DNA from: Megachile rotundata | Taxonomy: Eukaryota; Arthropoda; Insecta; Hymenoptera; Megachilidae | Assembly (NCBI RefSeq): GCF_050947335.1 | Contig: NC_134993.1 | Span: 11,284,001 to 11,348,000 of the forward strand | DNA: 64,000 nucleotides | Reading direction: 5' to 3' | Shown: positions 58,216 through 64,000 of the stretch, in pieces | Layout of the letters: each line of letters begins with the position of its first letter | How positions within the stretch are numbered: position 1 is the stretch's first letter | Notes under the pieces: generated by a model | The model's database searches: none | What the model saw: only the letters and a program-made list of their open reading frames with translations | Told to the model about the DNA's origin: nothing | Position numbers and translations under genes: made by a program

Positions 58216-59535
58216 ATTACCATTTGCGTCCTAGGGAATTTGGTGAATTTGTCACTAAAAATTACCAGTAAATTATTTCCATTCCCATACTGCCATTCTC
58301 ACTAGATTAATCACCACTCAATTAGTTCCTTGATTGTTAAATCGAAGTTAGCACTTTTGTTTACCATTACTCACCGTCAGATCGCACCATCTTGTATTCG
58401 TTACGAAATTCAGCGAAGAAATATTCGATCGACATTGATCAAGAAACGACGCATCGATATGACATTGAAGCCGATATAATTTTCCTTCAATTCCTCGTGA
58501 CCATGTTTTCAATTTTGTTTCCATCTGCTTTCGTTACGATAACGCTGTTTCACCGATACACTTTGTGTTCAGGTTAACGTCGACAAAATGTCGGAATAAT
58601 AATCGCTTCTTGTTCTAAGAATCATGATTTTTCAATCGCCATTCAAACTGAAATACAAACCTTAATTAAATCAAAATTTGTATGGTAATTAAAGCGATAT
58701 AGGTTGGTCGTTGAATTTTTTTTCTAGGTGCAAACACATGGTTAAACTGACACGTGTTGTCATTTTTTAGACTCTTTTCAATATTCTACTGGTTTTTATA
58801 GCAAAATTAATCATTATTTAATTATAAAATACATTAAATATTTATATTATTTTTGGTTTTTATTTTTGTTGATTAAATTTAATTAATTAATATTTATTCT
58901 CATCTTTCAAATAAAACGTTCTACTAATTTTTAAAAATATCAATTTTAACAATTAATTATTATAGAATTATTAGAAATATTAAATGTGTTATTACATGAA
59001 AGAAATTATTTTTTGCTATTTATTTTTGTTGAATAAATTTGTGAATTTAAAAAATATTTTTATCTTCAACAAATTTCTATTTAATACAATAAAATAAGAA
59101 AATAATTTAATGTTAATGATATTATAAAAAATGTCTAAATAATTATAAAAAATGAGGAAGCATGATTTGATAGCGAAATGGTGCAATATTGAACAACACC
59201 GAAGACTCCACGTGCTGAAATTGTTTTGTCAGAGATAATTGGCGGGAATTACGTGTCGATCGAGTCTAATCGAACAGCTGAATTTCGGTGCTGATCGATG
59301 GGTCGATAGAGAAATCCTCGATTGGATATCGAATTGCTGAGAAAGCTTTGATACTGAACGAAAAACAGATAATCGGATTTGTGAATCTTTACGTGACCAA
59401 GTTCTTAGTACATTCATATTTATAAACTTAGTAAATTTTTAAGTAAGAAGAAACTTTAGGAATTTTTAATTTTTAATGAAAAATTAATCGGGTGAGAAAA
59501 GTAGTATATTATTTAATTTAAATTGCAATTCAATT
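58216..59535. other. Long AT-rich spacer
   Basis: A balanced patch at 58330-58580 holds a 61-codon plus frame, unrecognised. 58680-59160 is very AT-rich. A second balanced patch lies at 59190-59400. No RNA gene was found. Confidence 0.45.
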
Positions 59536-59925
59536 GTATTCAAAATGTTCGCCACTTTGTTATCAAAATATTCGCCATTTTGTTTTCAAAATATACTCCA
59601 TCTTGTCCTCAAAACATACTCCATTTTGTTTTCAAAACATCCGCCATCTTGTTCTCAAAACATCCGTCATTTTGTCCTCGAAACGTCCGCCATCTTGTTC
59701 TCGAAACGTCCGCCATTTTGTTCTCGAAACGTCCGCCATTTTGTTATCGAAACATCCTCCATTTTGTCCTCGAAACGTCCACCATCTTGTTCTCGAAACA
59801 TCCTCCATCTTGTCGTCAAAACGTCCGCCATGTTATTCTCAAAACATCCTCCATCTTGTCCTCAAAACGTCCGCCATTTTGTTCTCAAAACGTCCGCCAT
59901 TTTCTCAAAACCTTCATCCACAAAA
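59536..59925 (-). repeat. 23 bp minisatellite with AAAATGGCGGAC
   Basis: About 17 units of 23 bp, plus strand CTCGAAACGTCCGCCATTTTGTT. Read on the minus strand each intact unit contains AACAAAATGGCGGACG, a YY1-like site; about half the units keep it and others are changed to TGGAGGA or GATGGCGGA. Since three frames share the absence of stops, overlapping frames of 164-272 codons appear with a 23-residue cycle. Confidence 0.95.
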
Positions 59926-60370
59926 TTCCTTACAACTTTCCACTCAAACTTCTCAAAATTCTCAAAATTTCCACGATTTCAAAAATTCTCAAAATTCCCC
60001 AAATTTTCAAGATTTTCAAAAGTCTCAAAATTCCCCTAAATTCCCAGATTTCCAAAATTCCCAAGATTTCAAAAATTCCCCAAATTCCCCAAATTCTCCA
60101 AATTCACCAAATTTCCCAAGTGTCCCAAATTTCCAAAATTCCTAAAATTCCTGAAATTTCTGAAATTCCTAAAATTCCTAAAATTCCCAAAATTGTCAAA
60201 ATTTTCAAGTCTCAAAATTCCTCTAAATTCCCAAGATTTCAAAAATTCCCCAAATTCTCCAAATTCCCCAAATTCCCCAAATTTCCCAAATTTCCCAAAT
60301 TCCTAAAATTCCTCAAATTCCCAAAATTCCTAAAATTGTGAAAATTTCCAAAAATCATAAAATCAAAAAT
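59926..60370. repeat. Short-unit array AAAATTCCCAAAATTCC
   Basis: Degenerate 9-18 bp units (CAAATTCCCCAAATTCTCC, AAAATTCCTAAAATTCC) directly follow the 23 bp array, with a repeated block near 59995 and 60205. Confidence 0.9.
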
Positions 60371-61015
60371 CACAGAACCTAGCATCCTTGGCGCGTTATT
60401 TGCATGCGATAAAATGCGCAAAGCAGACGTACCTCTGACGTAAATGTACTCGCGTATTTGCTGACCCTGTTACGTCGCGCGTGTCGAACGGAAAAAATGG
60501 CACGCGGATTACGCGATCGGCGCGGAACGAGAATCTTCGCGTGTCTGTCGATAAGTATGCAGATTCGGTGAACGGGAAAAGAAAGGAGAGGAACGTGGAA
60601 GAAGATGTTTGTAATTGCGTTCAAGGTTGCCGTTCCATTTTGATTAATGAATGAGTCGCGTTAGAGGTTGCAACTATGATGTGACGCTTTCGAGCACGCG
60701 ATTAAACGTGGCTGATTAATCGACGCTTTTCGCGGAATTCCGTTGTGTTTTCAAGGAGAATCACGTGTCACTTGCCCGGAATCTGGATGGTTCATTCAAT
60801 ACCTTGTTTGCTTGGTGCCTTGTAGTGGTGAGAAGGTGGCCTTCGATTATTGTTATTGGGATTTCAAGGTTGCGTTGGGATTCGTGGCGTTCTTTTGGGA
60901 GGATTGTGGTTTTGGTATTTAGGTTGATAACAGAGGTTAATTGGGGAGAGTAGGGTGGGAGGAGGAAGTATGTGGAATTAAGTATTTTTATATTTTTAAA
61001 TGGTTGAATGTTCAA
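60371..61015. other. GC-rich island
   Basis: CpG-rich to about 60740. Minus frames of 81 and 95 codons and a plus frame of 62 codons are unrecognised. No RNA gene. Confidence 0.45.
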
Positions 61016-61885
61016 ATGTTCAAATTCCATATTCGCCAATTTCCACATTGTTCAATTCCCACATTCCCCAATTCCCACGTTCCCCAACTCCTACATTCCC
61101 CAATTCCCACATTCCCCAACTCCTACATTCCCCAATTCCACGATCACCAATTCCCATATTCCCCAACTCCTACATTTCCCAATTCCCACATTCCCCAATT
61201 CTCACATTTTCCAATTCCCACATTCCCCAACTCCCACACTCCCCAATTCCACGTTCACCAATTCCCATATCCCCCAATTCCTACATTTCCCAATTCCCAC
61301 ATTCCCCAATTCCCACATTCCCCAACTCCTACATTCCCCAATTCCCACATTCCCCAACTCCTACATTCCCCAATTCCACGTTCACCAATTCCCATATTCC
61401 CCAACTCCTACATTTCCCAATTCCCACATTCCCCAATTCTCACATTTCCCAATTCCAACGTTTTCCAATTCCTACGTTCCCCAAATTCCTACGTCCCCAA
61501 TTCCCACCTTCCCCAATTCCCACATTCCCGCATTCCCCAACTCCTACATTTCCCAATTCTCACATTCCCCAATTCCCACATTCCCCAATTCCCACATTGT
61601 CCAACTCCTGCATTCCCCAATTCCACATTCCCCAATTCCCACATTCTCCAATTCCCACATTCCCCAACTCCTACATTCCCCAATACCCACATTCCCCAAT
61701 TCCCATATTCTTCAATTCCCACATTGTTCAACTCTTACATTCCCCAATTGCACGTTCACCAATTCCCATATTCCCCAATTCCTACATTTCCCAATTCCCA
61801 CATTCCCTAATTCCCACATTGTCCAATTCCTACATTGTGCAATTCCCATATTGTCCAATTCCCACCCCCCAATTCCTAGGTTCCT
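61016..61885 (-). repeat. Minisatellite, GAATTGGGGAATGTG family (locus 5, inverted)
   Basis: About 57 units of 15 bp (plus strand CCCCAATTCCCACATT, CCCCAACTCCTACATT, ACCAATTCCCATATT). A block of about 120 bp containing CACGTTCACC or CACGATCACC and CCTACATTTCCCAATTCC recurs near 61138, 61253, 61376 and 61750. Three overlapping plus frames of 289-295 codons and an antisense frame reflect a unit length divisible by three. Confidence 0.95.
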
Positions 61886-62600
61886 GACTTCTTAGATTCT
61901 TACCTATATTCACCTATACTCATCCTATAGTCACGTACATTCCTGCTTCCTTAAATGTCTACAATTCCTAAATCCTCCAATTCCACATCCCCAAATCTCC
62001 AAACACCTGTTCCTCGATAAACCCAATCCAGTTACTTCGAAACAAAGAAGCGAAGACTAAAGAAAAAATAGTAATCGTACATAATCGCACTCGATAAAAA
62101 TCAACCGAAATGCCCCGATAAACAACCGTATTACGCAGCGGTAAAAACTTCCGACTAACTCGATAAGCCGTGCGATATTTTCAGGAAGGACAGATACTCG
62201 AAACGATACTCGAATCGTGTCCGGACATTGATCGTTCGCTAAACAGAAAGCTCGTAAAAGCTTGCTCGTTGGTCGACGATAATTGGCGTCTGTTAGGGCT
62301 CGACACTTGGGAGGCCTTGGCGTGCTCGAACGGATTACGTGGCTGACTTCCGGCGTGCCATACGTTCGGATGAAACAGCCAAAATTTAATCAACTACTCT
62401 TCACGGTTCTTTTGATACCTAATGTTTTGCGATTTTATTGTTATATAGTTTTTTTTATCGTTTTTGGAGACGTTGGGTGCGCAGAAAATTGTGGAGATTT
62501 TTGGCCTTGAAATGTGGAGCAACGGCGTGAGTCATGTCGGTATATATGGCCGCTACAGGTTTAATTTTGGAGATATCCGAAAAATTTGATGTTTGGAAAT
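61886..62600. other. Spacer with balanced island
   Basis: Decayed CCCCAAATCTCC words to 62010, then balanced unique DNA to about 62390. Contains the weak exon candidate at 62185-62346. Confidence 0.45.
62185..62346 (+). CDS. Candidate exon, unknown protein (weak)
   Basis: After a good acceptor look-alike (GATATTTTCAG) a plus frame runs 53 codons to TGA at 62344-62346, reading EGQILETILESCPDID at its start and DNWRLLGLDTWEALA near its end. There is no methionine. The in-frame stop upstream is only ten codons before the acceptor. The antisense frame of 70 codons is also open, so the protein-like look may be accidental. I assign no family. Confidence 0.18.
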   Translation, partial: EGQILETILESCPDIDRSLNRKLVKACSLVDDNWRLLGLDTWEALACSNGLRG

Positions 62601-63117
62601 TTTTATAAGAATATGGTCATTTATTTGGCGTTCAAGGAAAATGATCATTTATCAGAGTCACAAGAATGTGATCTTATATTAGAGTCACAAGAATATGGTC
62701 ATTTATCGGACGTCCAAGAATATGGTCATTTATCGGACGTCCAAGAATATGATCACTTATCAAACGTCCATGAATATGATCACTTATCGGACACACAAGA
62801 ATGTGATCATTTATTAGATTCACAAGAATATGGTCATTTATCGGACGTCCAAGAATATGGTCATTTATCGGACGTTCAAGAATATGATCACTTATCGGAC
62901 TCACAAGAATATGATCACTTATCGGACTCACAAGAATATGATCATTTATCGGACTTCCAAGTGTATGATCATTTATCGGGCGGCCAAGAATATGACCACT
63001 TATCAGACTCTCAAAAATATGATGATTTATGAGATTCACAAGAATGCGATCATTTATCAGATATTCCAAGAGTATGATAATATACCAGACTCACAAGAGC
63101 ATAATCATTTATGAGTA
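62601..63117 (+). repeat. 27 bp minisatellite (left arm of inverted pair)
   Basis: About 18 units of 27 bp: TATGATCATTTATCGGAC followed by GTCCAAGAA or TCACAAGAA. The two endings are interspersed. The palindrome TGATCA is in many units. The 148-codon plus frame with a 9-residue cycle and the antisense 131-codon frame are by-products. Confidence 0.95.
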
Positions 63118-63535
63118 AGAAGAATCCATCGTCAGATGCACACGCGTCCGAGAATTCAATTTCGCTTGATCGCGTTCAGCGCCCATGGAAAGGACGTTCT
63201 CGTCTGGTTTGTCTTTACGATCGTGACGACGATACATACAGGAAAGAGGAAGAGCGACGGACAGGAGGGGCAGAGACACGACCTTGCGCGATTCCAACGA
63301 TCCGACTAATAATAATACCAAATCGTTTCGCAAATACCGCAACACGCGCCGACGGAGTTCCATCGCTTCGTCGTCTCCTCTTCCGTTCCTCTTCCGCTTC
63401 TTTCCTCTTGCGCTCGATCGATTCTGCGCCTTCCGTTTTGCGGCGATCGCTGCGGTCGCTACATTTGTATCCCGTTTGATGAATACTTTATCTTGTGCAA
63501 AAATATTTATTTGTTTATAACATTGCCTGTCTTGA
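63118..63535. other. GC-rich island between inverted 27 bp arrays
   Basis: GC-rich DNA with plus frames of 122 and 78 codons and a minus frame of 84 codons over the same bases, none recognised. Its position as the loop of a large inverted repeat is its most notable feature. Confidence 0.5.
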
Positions 63536-64000
63536 TTATATTTTTGGACGTCTGATAAGTGATCACATGCTTGGTCGTCCGATAAATGATCATATTCTTA
63601 GATGTCCGATAAATGATCATAATTTTGTGAGTCTAATAAATGACCACATTCTTGTGAGTCCGATAAGTGATCATATTCATGGACGTTTGATAAGTGATTA
63701 TATTCTTGGACGTCTGATAAATGATCATATTCTTGGACATCCGATAAATGATCACATTCTTGTGGGTCTGACAAATTATCATACTATTGGAACGTCTAAT
63801 AAATGATCATATTCCTGTGAGTTTTATAAGTGATCATATTCTTGGACGTCTAATAAATGATCATATTCTTGGACGTCCGATAAATGATCACATTCTTGTG
63901 GGTCGGACAAATTATCATACTATTGGAACGTCTAATAAATGATCATATTCCTGTGAGTTTTATAAGTGATCATATTCTGGGACGTCCGATAAATGATCAT
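63536..64000 (-). repeat. 27 bp minisatellite (right arm, inverted)
   Basis: Units GATAAATGATCATATTCTTG plus GACGTCC or TGAGTCC are the reverse complement of the left arm. A block of about 108 bp (GGACAAATTATCATACTATT) is repeated at 63770 and 63908. The array continues past the window edge. Confidence 0.95.

Noticed and set aside
59523..60341. Plus-strand frame of 272 codons
   Set aside because: It crosses two unrelated arrays (23 bp and AAAATTCC) and has two companions in other frames, with a residue period equal to the DNA unit.
60941..61895. Three overlapping plus-strand frames of about 290 codons as coding
   Set aside because: They are three phases of one 15 bp minisatellite whose length is divisible by three. 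The same family at four other loci gives the same artefact.
63111..63479. 122-codon plus frame between the inverted 27 bp arrays
   Set aside because: Arginine/serine-rich composition typical of GC-rich non-coding DNA, with overlapping open frames on both strands and no family match.

Overview
This window looks like AT-rich eukaryotic nuclear DNA with almost no genes. The likely source is an insect, and Hymenoptera is a reasonable guess. The grounds are an intact eukaryotic tRNA-Val with internal A and B boxes, many copies of the arthropod telomere word TTAGG inside tandem arrays, low GC broken by short CpG-rich islands, no operon-like coding, and a very high density of minisatellites. The species assignment is inference. 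I recognise no protein-coding gene. The long open frames lie inside tandem arrays and follow their periodicity, so they are not proposed as genes.

Layout. About 40 tandem arrays, most 0.2-1.6 kb long, alternate with non-repetitive spacers of 0.3-1.7 kb, some clearly richer in CpG. The arrays fall into families. A 15-16 bp GAATTGGGGAATGTG family occurs at five loci in both orientations (1-306, 1033-1560, 4077-4487, 5991-6902, 61016-61885). A 15 bp AAGTGACCACCCTAT family lies at 27.1, 28.0 and 30.1 kb, with an unexpanded relative at 24.8 kb. A 46 bp TTCACATATG family lies at 20.3 and 21.6 kb. A 27 bp family sits in opposite orientations at 62.6 and 63.5 kb. Single-locus arrays include a 40 bp satellite at 18.3 kb, an 82 bp TGACGCA array at 23.0 kb, a TTAGG-bearing pair at 10.8-12.4 kb and a 145 bp array at 54.6 kb. 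Several arrays have a higher-order unit of 128-151 bp.

A dispersed element of about 1.4-1.7 kb occurs three times: A at 15.3-16.8 kb, B at 39.6-41.2 kb, and C at 50.2-51.8 kb in the opposite orientation. The three copies share a core that is nearly identical by eye, plus repeated modules containing CAAAATGGCGGCCAT, a match to the YY1/Pho recognition motif. The ATGGCGG word also recurs in two unrelated arrays at 48.0 and 59.5 kb and in single spacer sites.

Functional RNA is limited to tRNA-Val(CAC) at 9.1 kb and a degenerate tRNA-like element at 49.9 kb, each followed by a T-run. Four weak coding candidates are listed: three open frames without a usable start codon in GC-rich islands (1.9, 56.2 and 62.2 kb) and one small open reading frame with a good start context (47.5 kb). 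None matches a family I can name. The window could be intergenic DNA or the inside of very large introns. The sequence alone does not decide this.
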